The notes under the pieces are model-generated. The model made no database searches and was not told where the DNA came from. It worked only from the letters and a program-made list of their open reading frames with translations. Positions 32,648 to 42,981 of a stretch of 64,000 nt of DNA are shown one piece after another (the stretch's first letter is position 1; each line of letters starts with the position of its first letter). Where the stretch lies: the NCBI GenBank assembly GCA_014281115.1, contig JACONQ010000021.1, positions 930,001-994,000 on the forward strand, read 5' to 3'. This DNA comes from Laburnicola sp. R22_1. Lineage: Eukaryota; Ascomycota; Dothideomycetes; Pleosporales; Didymosphaeriaceae. Both the position numbers and the translations under genes were made by a program.

Positions 32648-34483
32648 TGGCGCACCCCACCTATGGCGCACGCGCCCGAATAGGCAACCTCCTCATCAAA
32701 ATTGTATTCTGTATAGCAATTTTTCATGTTTCAACTTTCAAAACTATTTGAAAACGAAGCTAGTCAGTCTACCAAGCCATCCAGATAATTTTCCCCGTTG
32801 CCCGCCTCGTCTACGACCTCTGGCGGACCTCGTCGTCGCTCCACAGCCTTGGCGAAGCCCATCCTTTGCCGAAGCCTTCTGTGACCGCTCCTGTGCAATC
32901 TTGATATCGTCAAGCCCTGCAAAGCTGACATTAAGGTCTACTTTGACCTTCGTGCGTTTATTAGGCTTTAGATCCTCAACTTAAGCCTCAAGTCTGGCAA
33001 TACGCGCCTCGGCTGCAGCCAGCTCAGTCGATTGCTGCGACCAACCCTTCATTAGCGCCTTCTCTACCCGCCGTTGCGCCCTAGATCCTTGTCCATCTGC
33101 CAGATTTGCCAATAGACAGGGTATCTCTTGAGGTCTAGATGGTGTACGAACTATGGGTGATCGCTTGCGCTTCCAGGGTGGGCTCGGAGTCGTTGGAGGT
33201 ACTATAACCTTCTGATTGCACGGTAGTTGTGAAGAATCGAGGACCTTTCTAGGGTTGTACGGATGTATACCAGCTGTACGGAACCCCATCGTGATATGAT
33301 TGGCTGTGACACGGCCTCGAGCGTCTGCGTATAGCATAAGGAAGCGATTGCGCTTAACTAGTGCTGCATTAGATAGGGCTGACAGCCTATCTAGCTCCCG
33401 ATGGTAATTCTGCTTTAGTGGGCCAAAGAATGACAGATTAAGAGGCTGAAGTAGGTGCGAAGTGTGAGGAGGCAAGTATAGGACGAAGATCCGATTAGTT
33501 TTGGCCGTCCACATGAATTCTGTCGTCGCATGCGAGCTGTAACCATTGCAGATAAGAAGGCGCTAGTTAGATAAGTTGTTAGGCGTACTTTCTAGTAGAA
33601 ATTTAGTCTCCAGCTACCGCAGACTAATATTATTCGATGTCTAGCCATTTTCGGACACTGTATAGTGCTAATTAGGCGTGTTGTTAATAGGGAACTAGGT
33701 ACTTTAAAGCCCTGCGCCCTTAAATATAACAAGAGGCTTAATAGAGCGGCCCTTGGCGCTGGCGCATTCTATAATTGATACCTAATCAGTCGATCCAGGC
33801 TCTTTCACGTACGTACGCTTGGATCCTGACTTCGTCACAGGTCCTAGTACCCTCCTATTGCTACTACTGCCTTGCCGAAGGCCGTGTTCGTCCATATTCC
33901 AGATATTAGATAGTTTGATGCGGTGTTCGCTAACAATAGCCTTTAATATGGTGAAGAACCCTTTAAGAGTTAATTTGTCTGACCTATTAACGCGTGCTTT
34001 ATCAAGTGATCAACTAATTAGGGTGGTAATGGTTAGATTACAAGCTCTGAAGCCGGCAATCCAATTCTTGCCTATAGGAATGTGGTCGCCGTTGACGCGT
34101 GCGATGCAATTGGCCATTTCGCGTACAGTAGCATGGCTTAGAGCGCGCCAAAGGCTATGCTCCTCAACTATCCAATCAGCGAGCCATCTCTCCTGATCAG
34201 GAGAGAGCTTCTGGCGTGGTAACTGTGCAGATACCGCATCGGTGCGGCCATTAAGGCGGTTTCGAAGTGTGGAGGGTGGGATCGCGTAGTCTAAGGCTAT
34301 AGACCGTACCGAGGCGCCTTGCAGCATCTCAGCTTCATATATTGCGTGCTTGAGATTATGGGGACTGTATCGAGGCTCCATATCTACAATTATATGTGAT
34401 AATTATATGTGGTTGTGGAGATATTGCAGTTGGAAGAATTCTGTGTGCGCGAACGCGTCGCGCGCGATAGGTGGGGTGCGCCA
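32648..34483 (-). mobile_element. Pogo/Fot1-type DNA transposon P4, 1836 bases
   Basis: Flanked by TA at 32646-32647 and 34484-34485. The terminal inverted repeats begin TGGCGCACCCCACCTAT. In the left end TGGCGCA occurs twice, 16 bases apart; in the right end the second copy is degraded. The transposase is on the minus strand. Only 10 bases (TA, then CAGTACTG) separate it from the left TA of P5. Confidence 0.85.
32960..34381 (-). pseudogene. Decayed pogo-type transposase of P4
   Basis: Starts MEPRYSPHNLKHAIYEAEML at 34381 and has a Psq-like helix-turn-helix (QGASVRSIALDYAIPPSTLRNRL), then a second DNA-binding region (LSHATVREMANCIARVNG). The DDE part is fragmentary, with the last block at 33514-32981. 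The second catalytic position reads LICNGYSSH and the third THLLQPLN, so both Asp are replaced by Asn. Multiple TAG/TAA stops separate the blocks. Confidence 0.78.
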
Positions 34484-34495
34484 TACAGTACTGTA

Positions 34496-36607
34496 ACGTG
34501 TCCGTGCGCGTGATGCACGGATTCGCGTGATGCACGCACAACACCATAACAGCTCTACGAGAAATGAGGCTATAGAGCCACATATAGTAGCGAATATTGC
34601 AAGATTTTTTAGTGGAGTGCTCTATTAATGCTTGCGATTAACCTGCGCTACTGATATTTACTTGGAAGCTTAACGTTGCGGCCGTGCCGCGTAGTCTTGG
34701 GTGGAGCTGCTGATGCGGCACCTGAGGCCTCCTTAGTAGCTAGAGCGTCAACCACACGTTTCTGACGCTTGTTGCTTTGTATAGATGGCTGCGAGGCCTT
34801 TCTCTTACCCTTTTGGGCAGATTGTAGAGCTTTTGCTGCGTTGGCTGCCTCCTTCTGGCGAGCGCGCTCTGCAGCCTTCTTAAGCCTCTTCTTCTCCCTA
34901 GCTACTTTGGCTGCCTCCCGCGCCACACGCTTCTCCTCTGCAATTTTCTCCTTGTATAGCTTAGCTGCCTTCCTCAACTTAGCTGTCTCAGCTTTTTGAA
35001 GCTTCTGCTCCTTCTCCTCTTGCTCCTTCACAGACTGGCGTACGCGAGCCTCCCTAACCTTGCTTGGTGACCAGAAAACTGCTCCCCCATAGTACTCCTG
35101 ACGTTGTTGAAGATCTAGAGGCTTGCCTTTCTTCTTATACTTCTTCTTAGTGGCAAGAGCTTCTCTTAATCCAGCATTCTTGTGGTGGAGTAGCTGAACT
35201 TTAGCTGAGATATGGTGGAGTGAGCGACTAAGCTTCTGCGCGTCCTTCCTACTCTGTTGCTCTGTAGCTCGTACAAGGCGATCTAGCTCACGCCAGTTGC
35301 CCCCACTAAGTACTGACTCCGAGCTCTCTCGTGATCCCTGGTTATCATCCTGTGTGGTTTTCTTGAATCTTTTGAGTATAACTTCTGGGTTGAAAGGTGA
35401 TATACCAGTGGCCTTAAAAGACTTAAGGATCATCTCTTCTTTAAAGGAGCTTATCCAGGCCTTCCAGAAGAGAGGGAAGAAGTCGCCTTTCTTAATTAGG
35501 ACCAGGCCTTAGCTCTCTTAGAGGTAGGTCGTGAGCTCAGCTAAGTAGGCTAATAAGAGAGGCTTAAAGAGCACCACATCAAGTGGCTGAAGCGTATGCG
35601 TCGAATGAGGGGGGAGTATAGCTAGGAGGATCCTATTCTAATCGCAGTAATCGATAAAATCCATAGTAACGTGAGATCCATAGCCATCAAGGATAAGTAG
35701 TTGGTAAGATCGTCGAGCTTTTGCCTTAGTGTAGCGATTAAACACCTGCTCAAGCCAGGCAAGGCCGATATTGTTGTTTGTCCAGCCTAAGGGTGAAGAG
35801 GAGACGTGTACGCTATGCTTTCCTGCCTTAATATCCTCAACCTAGCTCGATTGTATGCCGCTGTTAGTAGACTAATAGATAAGGCCTAGTGGTAAGGCTG
35901 ATCCATCAGCACACACACACGCTAGGAGGGTAATCTATTCACAAGAGCCATCTTAGAGAAATGCTGTAACCTCCTTATTCTCCCACATTTGTCTGCTGAA
36001 CACTCGTTTTGATCGGCCAACAATACCAATTAAGAAGCCTTTTTCATCCATATTGTACGTGTGACGAGGCTCGATATCGTATTCCTTAATTTTGTCACCT
36101 AGGAGATTGAAATACAGACTGTATTTATCCCCTAAGTCAGCTTGGTGGCGATTGCTGCCCATACCAGCTGCCTATCGAGAGATAAGATAGATACTGTGTT
36201 AGTTAATAAAGCGCGTAACCCAGCTCTCGCTTACTGGCTCCTTAGCTATTGTTGACGCGAAATTTCGTATTATCTCTCTTGTAGGTGGCAAGTAACGCGC
36301 TGTGAGCCTTTCTATGTATTTAACAAGCTCTACCTCTTGTTGTGGAGTGAGCTTTTGTTGGTTGGTAATCTTTGACGCGTGCGACTGTGTAACTGCGCGG
36401 TGCCGCCGCGATAGAGTTAAGCGTCCAACGCCATGCTTGTTAGCTATTTTTGTATAACAAAGTTTATCGCTAGGATCTAGCGAGTCTATCTCTGCAAGCG
36501 CATCGTCAATCGGAGCCATATTGGTGGAGTTGTGTGGTGTGGAAGTTTGACTGTTTTCGGGCCGAGCGTGCATCACGCGAATCCGTGCATCACGCGCACG
36601 GACACGT
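34496..36607 (-). mobile_element. Pogo/Fot1-type DNA transposon P5, 2112 bases
   Basis: Flanked by TA at 34494-34495 and 36608-36609. The terminal inverted repeats start ACGTGTCCGTGCGCGTGATG and contain two copies of CGCGTGATGCACG at a 17-base period. The transposase is on the minus strand and is a relative of P1 and P2. Confidence 0.88.
34648..36516 (-). pseudogene. Decayed pogo-type transposase of P5
   Basis: Probable start MAPIDDALAEIDSLDPSDKL near 36516. A helix-turn-helix pair is followed by a DDE region in which all three Asp remain: YNMDEKG (near 36050), LILDGYGSH (near 35685) and THTLQPLD (near 35590). Several TAG/TAA codons break the frame between about 36199 and 35433. The last open block (35433-34648, about 260 codons) is a long Lys/Arg/Glu/Ala-rich coiled coil (for example EQEEKEQKLQKAETAKLRK) ending in a basic tail, as in P1 and P2. 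Confidence 0.8.
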
Positions 36608-36628
36608 TAGGTCGGTGGGGCGGCTTAG
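36608..36628 (-). repeat. Right arm of the 50-base palindrome
   Basis: 21 bases, the exact inverse complement of 32627-32647. It begins with the TA that is the right-hand target duplication of P5. Confidence 0.85.
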
Positions 36629-37065
36629 GCTTGGTATTGAGCCTCGACTCTAGGATATCATCGCACCCCACATAAATAGCGTTCGTAAAGGATCAGTATG
36701 CTGTGAGATGTCCAGCGTCCTCGTCGTGTTTCCGATCCATAAAGTTGATATTGTCGTATGCTGACCTCCCGCGCTGAGGCTTTCGCAAAACACCGATGTT
36801 GATCGGTTCGTGATTGGCTCGGAATTTATCGGTGCCAGCAATGCGCTTTGCATAATTCAAGGTGCACGAGCTATGTTTACATTTCATTAGCCACAAACAG
36901 AAAGTGGTTGCCTAAGACTAGCGAGGTGCGCCTCCCGCGCCAACAACGGTGTTGTTTTCTATTGCACTACGACAACACAGACAACTTCATCAAACAAGAG
37001 CTCCACGCATCACTTGTCTGCAAACAATAAATTATTCAAAAGCTTCTCCACCTCCTGCTGGCATT
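36629..37065. promoter_or_regulatory. Upstream region of the kinesin-like gene
   Basis: Intergenic, no gene seen. It must hold the promoter of the downstream kinesin-like gene, and the pogo pair P4/P5 ends only 458 bases before its ATG. No clear TATA box was identified. Confidence 0.4.
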
Positions 37066-38542
37066 ATGGAACAATTCTATCTCGAGAACATTCCCAAATA
37101 CCACTCACTCGTTGGTGCGCTTGATCCTTGCCCAAAGCCGCGGATATCAAAAGGGGTGCCAGGCCCCAACATGGTTGTCAGTGCCAGAATCAGACCTCGC
37201 CCTAAAAATGAACGTTTTCCTTCCGCCACTTTCCCCCGATCGAACCAGGAAAATGTATTGGATATTCACGATCTCTACAATCATCCAAGGGGCATTCCGA
37301 TACTCCGGGTATGAAGCATTGACATACAGCGAGACAGAGTTTTACTAATCTTTAAGTATTTACAGTCCAACAATTACGAAGTCGATAGGCTTTTCCATTC
37401 CAACTCAACTACTGAGGAGATCTACGAGGATCTTGTTGCTGACCTGGTTCCGTTTGCCTGGGACGGCGGTATCGGGACCTTATTTGCGTATGGTCAAACA
37501 GGTTCAGGCAAGACGTTCACGGTCAGCAGGCTGGAGGAACTCGTGGCAGAAACGCTAATGAGCGGAAATCTCGAAGGAGAGAGAGAGATTTACATGACCA
37601 TCATCGATCTTGCTGGAAACGCTGCATTCGACCTTCTGAGCAACCGAGAGCCAATTTCGCTCCTTGAAGATTCCTCAGGCAATACGCAGATGGTAGGCGC
37701 TGTGGAACATCAGGTATTCGACATGGAAGACATGAGGGCTCTGATCGAGCAGGCGACCTCATTCAGACGCACAGCACCAACCCTCAAGAATCCCACTTCA
37801 TCGCGTTCACATGCTATTTGCCGTATCAGGATCTGGAATGGGGCAGGCTGCTCAGACGGTTCATTGTATCTGATCGACCTCGCAGGATCCGAAGCTGCTC
37901 GCGATGTTGCAACTCATGGGGCAGACCGCATGCTCGAGACACGGCAGATCAATGTCAGTCTTTCGGTGCTCAAAGATTGCATTCGTGGAAAAGCCCTGGC
38001 AGATACCGTGACATCGCTGGACAGAGAGAAGCTGGGCCGGAAGTTACCGCATATTCCTTTCAGGCAAAGTGCGCTCACGAGAGTCTTGAAACACGTATTC
38101 GATCCAGCCGGTGCCCGCGCTTGCAGGACGGTCGTGATAGCTTGCATCAACCCAAGTCTCGCGGATGTGGGTCCGACTAAAAATGCGCTGCGGTTTGCGG
38201 AAATGCTGCGCGTGCTAGAGCCGGCAACGAACGAGACGAGTGCAGACCGAACGAGCGCTATACAATGGACGAACACGCAATTGCAGGAATGGATCAGGGC
38301 AAACGTAAGTGGACTTCATATGACGAACTACCATCATGAACTAGAAACTAACCGGAAATCCGCTCCAGTGTGGCACTCCTGCAATTCTAGATCGTGTTGT
38401 AGCTCCGCGAGAATCAGGAGCCCAGCTATTCAAGCTCTCGAGCACAGAAATTGAGTATCGATGTCGACAGTGTCCGGGTGTTAAACTGGAGCAAGCAAAA
38501 GCTTTCCGTTGCAAGCTATGGCAGATGTATATTGTTTCGTAA
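37066..38542 (+). CDS. Kinesin-like motor protein, about 451 residues
   Basis: Three exons: 37066-37308, 37366-38304 and 38369-38542, with GT-AG introns of 57 and 64 bases, all in phase 0. The product is almost only a motor domain: IRPRPKNE near residue 45, P-loop AYGQTGSGKTF (about 122-132), switch I NPTSSRSHAI (about 223) and switch II LIDLAGSEAA (about 250). A short C-terminal segment contains YRCRQCPGVKLEQAKAFRCKLWQM. It would hydrolyse ATP on microtubules in the cytoplasm. There is no long coiled coil, so cargo or dimer partners cannot be guessed. The third exon is chosen because it keeps the frame and adds a helix-rich tail, instead of reading through the intron to a stop at 38452. No stop or frameshift is seen, unlike most neighbours. 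Confidence 0.85.
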
Positions 38543-39391
38543 ATATTGAATATTGGGTGTTGTCCGTACACCGTACGGGCAAGGCAGCTTGATGGTGTTG
38601 AGGTTATCGCACGATAGGCATCACGTGAGCATCACGTGATGTCTGTGCGCTGCGGCCTGTGCGCTGCAGAACCTTCTCCTTTCCATTCGCACCTCTAGAT
38701 AGAACAAGCAAGTAACAACCAGATCTATTTGCCTCGCACTATCCCCTCCGTACGCTGTGTACACCGTACAACCCTCTCTCTTGCTAAATGAATGTGTAAC
38801 CATTCTGTTCCTGCAGCTAGCTGTAGAGCCCATTCAACAGGTGTAATCTTTTAGATATAGGATAATAGACTCTTCTACTACGAGTATATCTTTCCTATCT
38901 ACTATCTAAAAAATCTTAGTTCTATTTTATATAAGCATACAGCTGCGTGGTTGAGTACCTGTGGTGCGATCAGCCACGTCAACCTGTTGCAATCGATCGG
39001 ATCCGAGCGCGACCGAGGTTGCAATACTAATGTTGAGGTGCACGTCAGCCCAATTGCTACATCACCTCCAAGTCCAGGGAGTCGGTACCCGTGGGTCGGG
39101 TCCAGTAGTATCTAACTACATCACTTGTCTTGGTAAAGACTTTAAAAATGGTGGGCCACCTCCACGCACCTCCCACCACTGCAAGACCTGCAGGAGATGC
39201 TATTTGGTGTAAAATATACCAAAAAAAGTCGACTGTGATAGTCTGTAGAGGGTGTGGTGATCCTGGAGCTGTTGCGCTGAGTTTGAAAGGATGTAGCTAA
39301 GTCCGGGGCTAGGAGCCCAAAGCTCTGTAGGTGCCGAATAACATATTCTGAGTGCCGAATATATTCTGCCGTTTAGGCAAAATATATCAAT
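38543..39391. other. Intergenic stretch between kinesin-like gene and Mutator-like element
   Basis: No gene recognised. Contains a doubled CATCACGTGA motif (38616-38640), two copies of a GTACACCGTAC motif (near 38572 and 38758), and the second copy of the dispersed repeat (39069-39154). Confidence 0.5.
39069..39154 (+). repeat. Dispersed repeat, copy 2
   Basis: Similar to 32430-32514 in the same orientation. The two copies flank the P4/P5 pair and the kinesin-like gene. Confidence 0.55.
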
Positions 39392-39605
39392 CGGCAAATT
39401 TCCGCCACACCACTGCTTGGCGTAATTATTTCCCATCTACCACTGTTTTGAATACACCACCACACACGTGACCTCAGCTCGTAAAATATCCCAAATGCCA
39501 CTGCTTCTATCTTATATGCCACAGCCCCTATCCCGAATGCCACCGTTCTGTTAGTGGGCTTCGCGCCTCCCCTAGACGCTCTTAGACAGCAGACAAATGC
39601 AGTTT
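39392..39605 (+). repeat. MULE left terminal inverted repeat
   Basis: About 214 bases starting CGGCAAATTTCCGCCACACC, inverse of the right end with scattered transitions. Confidence 0.8.
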
Positions 39606-40049
39606 TACACAAAAAGAGAGTCCATATTATGATATTGTTGTTGTTTTAAGTTAGGTGGTAGGACTTCTTGTCATTTGCGTTAGATTTAGCTACCTGCTAA
39701 AACCAGAATAGCTTATTACAAGTCGAACGCGATCAACAAGTCGACGCGTTCTGACGCGAGGTCAACACAAAAAACGACAGTTAACTATAATAGCATCCTC
39801 CTAGGATTTGCCCAATACTCTATTTATTGGACAGACATTCGCGTTAATCAACAAAGCAAAAGAGTTAGTTCTTTACGTTATAGTAACCTAGAGGCTTTTA
39901 TTTAAAGTAGCCTCTAGCGATTAGACAAGATTCCACGCTATTTGCCACTTAAGCGAGGAAACTAGATGCAAATTCTTTCTCTAGATCGCCTATATAAATT
40001 AATCCGGTTAATTTGAGCTTTGGAAATTGGTCCCCCACACCTGCAATCT

Positions 40050-41700
40050 TAGCTCCTATTAGGATTGGAAAGCATTAAGATCTGCAAAGCTTATTGCCCA
40101 CTAACAGGAAGATATGGTTAAGAGCGACTTTCGAACAAGGCCACGCCAAATCCAGACTGCTAAAAGACTTCAGCACTTAAATTAGATATCGTACCTACAA
40201 GCGTGGCGCGCAAAGAAGGAGATCTAAAAAAGTGCCTTTATGGACAAGACGAAGTCCTTCCAGCTCATCCTTCTGTTCTTAGAGACGATTACGGATGGCG
40301 GGCTTAATACAGATACAGATCTGGATAATAACAAAAACTATGCTACTAGGGCGCACGCTGCCATCTTAACAAGTAATGATAGAACCTTTGAGTAGTGCCA
40401 CGTGGCACTAAGAGCTTGTATTTATGCGTTTTGGCACTCTTAATAGTTTATCTGTGTTAATAGTGCCTATATAAAGTTAGACAAGAACCTGGTTCTCCTT
40501 GTTCTTACAACACTTAACGCTAACAAGGAGATCTTACTATTAATGTGGGGATTTGCCAGAAACGAGTCCAGAGAGTTGTGGCTTGACTTTCTGTATGGTT
40601 TTAGGCAATACTTTCTAGACAACCTTAATACTACTAAGAAAGAATATAACGATTTTAAGCATCTTACAATTGTTAGCGATCGAGCAAAAGGTCTAGTTCT
40701 AGCTATGGCAGAGGTTTTCCTAAAAGCTTTCCATTATCACTGCACGCAACATCTTGCCAAGAATGTTGGAAACGAATTTGGAAAAGATTTAAGAGGATAT
40801 TTAGAGCTGCTTGTCAGGTCGAGACTAAGGCAAAATTTAAAGCTTTTCTTAACTAGATTGAGTCTCTTTCTACTCCTGCACGTTACTATCTAAACCAGAT
40901 CGATACAAGGCACTACGCAACATTATATGCACCACTGGTTAATTTCCCACAGTTTAGTCAAATATGTTCTAATATTTCCGAGTTAGTAAATAGCGCATAG
41001 TTGGTAAGTGAATCTATTAAAAAGCCTATTGTTTTATTCGGACTAAGACTAAGCTATAGGAAGCTTATGACCTACTAATTCTTTATTTACTTTATTATAT
41101 ATGGACATATATAATATTAAAGTTCTATAAAAGACGTTATAAACCCTAGAAAAATGAGAAGTATACCAACTATACTATGGCATATTTTTGGAAAGAGCTC
41201 GAGGAGAGTAACTAGTACCTTGTGACTCCTTAAGAGCGCGAGAATATAGTAGCTCTAGCCTACTAAGCAAACCTAGGGGACTGGAACACTTGTCTTGTTT
41301 AGCTCAAAGCTTAGAAATGCTCTTATCTCGCTTTCTAGGATTACAAATTTTCTTGTAGACATGCGATTACTATCTATTAGTTCTTTAATGCTAAACCTAA
41401 GAATTATATCGCTAAGTTCTACAAGATATTTAAGTATCGTAAGCAGTATAAGTACTCTCTATTACCGGTTTTACTAGACAATCTTAATCCTAATGGTATT
41501 ACAAAGCCACCTCCTTACGCTCCCTTAAGAGGTCGCCTGGTTTAGAAAAGAATAAAGCGACGGACGCGGGAGACAGAGGCCTGGAGACTTGGAAATCTAG
41601 CATTGTTAGACGGTTGGAAGGAGCAACAGGATGAGGCTTGAAACCGCTATTAATTAGGCACAACATATTTCCCACAACGCCTGGACGCGTCAAATTATCC
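40050..41700 (+). pseudogene. Decayed MULE-type transposase
   Basis: The best block is 40440-40890. It holds an IKLDKNLVLLVLTTL strand pair, WGFARNESRELWLDFLYGF, then IVSDRAKGLVLAMAEVF and HYHCTQHLAKNV. These are hallmarks of the MULE/FAR1 transposase domain (second catalytic Asp in SDRAKGL, then the C...H motif). The first catalytic Asp, usual in VDGA(Y/H)xK, reads VNSAYIK here. Multiple TAA/TAG codons flank the block. A basic RGR/KRIKRRTRETEAW-like tail is recognisable near 41550. Non-functional. Confidence 0.7.
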
Positions 41701-42429
41701 CATTTAGATTACACCTGCCTAGCGCTGCCCCAAACAGATTATACCTAATTAAGGGGTATTATCTTAACTTCTTAATTAAAGCGTATTTAGCCTATCTTTT
41801 ATTGCCCAGCTGCCAGACTTACAAGAGCATAGTACCTTATGGCAATAGATTAGAACTATACAAGCGAGTCTCACAGAAATCGAGGCAATAAGAGAACGCC
41901 ACCAAGTTGAGGGAATTGGACCTGCTAGGCGAGCAGTAAACGCGTACGGGAACGGAAACAACGAACACGGTCAACCTTATAGAGCACAGGCATCTACAAC
42001 GGAAGCAGAACATTTAACCTTGCGGTACCTATCCCCTGAATCGCCATTCTCCCAGCTAATTGTAGACTAGCAGCTACAGCTAGACAAGGATGAACTGCAA
42101 AGCAGCAGCGGCTCTTAAGTAGATCTAGCCGCTTCTTAAGCCACTTACATTAATTCTACTGTTACGAATAATACCTTTATATTTAGGACATCTAACTCTA
42201 TTCTAAATATCACTATTAATATTACATTAAGCCCACTAGGAAGAAACAAAAGACCTATAGCGAGTGGAGATAAAGAAGAGAGTAGTGTCCAAAGCAAAGA
42301 GCCTCCAGCCCTATTAACGTAATTAAGAAAAAGAGCTCAAATAGGATAAGTATAAGACTATAGATCGAGGTTTAGATCTATTATAATACAAAATTTGACC
42401 TTTTCCTTTATGTAAAACTACTGCTGCCC

Positions 42430-42634
42430 TTATCTACTGTCTAAGAGCGTCTAGGGGAGGCGCGAAGCCCACTAACAGAACGGTGGCATTCAGGATAGGG
42501 GCTGTGGCATATGAGATAGAAGCAGTGGCATTTGGGATATTTTACAAGCTGAGGTCACGTGTGTGGTAGTGTATTCAAAACAGTGGTAGATGGGAAATAA
42601 TTACGCCAAGCAGTGGTGTGGCGGAAATTTGCCG
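42430..42634 (-). repeat. MULE right terminal inverted repeat
   Basis: Inverse of 39392-39605. It ends GGCGGAAATTTGCCG at 42634. Confidence 0.8.
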
Positions 42635-42981
42635 GCTAAAATAGTATATAGGTATACTCTAGAAATACTGTTGAATAAATGCCATTTCTATGCCTTTTAC
42701 TCTTTTATTTTCTTTGTTAGCAATAGAGAGCAATGCGAGGTGCGTAGTGGTCTTAGTTTTATATATTTGTCTAATAGTATCTAAAAATAGTGTTCCCTAA
42801 TTAGAGACCTTAGGGCTAGTTTTGAGCTTATTACTAGTGCCTAATCTGTTACCCTCTTAAGTTACTATCCTTACAGGATTACGCGTTACCATCTTACGTA
42901 ATTTAAGAACCCTCTTTATGGACCTTACTATATTACTCTATTTTCCTTCCACGCGCTGTATCTTGTATTTAGAAATGCTTA
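42635..42981. other. AT-rich spacer between MULE and P6
   Basis: No gene or motif recognised in this 347-base stretch. The short frame reading out of the MULE repeat (42590-42784) is not credible as a gene. Confidence 0.5.

Larger units (their letters stand above)
39392..42634 (+). mobile_element. Mutator-like element (MULE), 3.24 kb, decayed
   Basis: The ends are long inverted repeats: about 39392-39605 on the left is the near-perfect inverse of about 42430-42634. Shared blocks include GGCAAATTTCCGCCACACCA, TGCTTGGCGTAATTATTTCC and GAGGCGCGAAGCCCACTAAC (as read on one strand or the other). Long terminal repeats of this kind plus an internal MULE-type transposase remnant identify the class. 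I could not find a matching 9-base target duplication immediately outside. The interior is very AT-rich with many stops. Confidence 0.8.

Noticed and set aside
39200..39436. Short frames reading out of the MULE terminal repeats (also 42590-42784)
   Set aside because: Both derive from the same inverted repeat sequence and change completely outside it.
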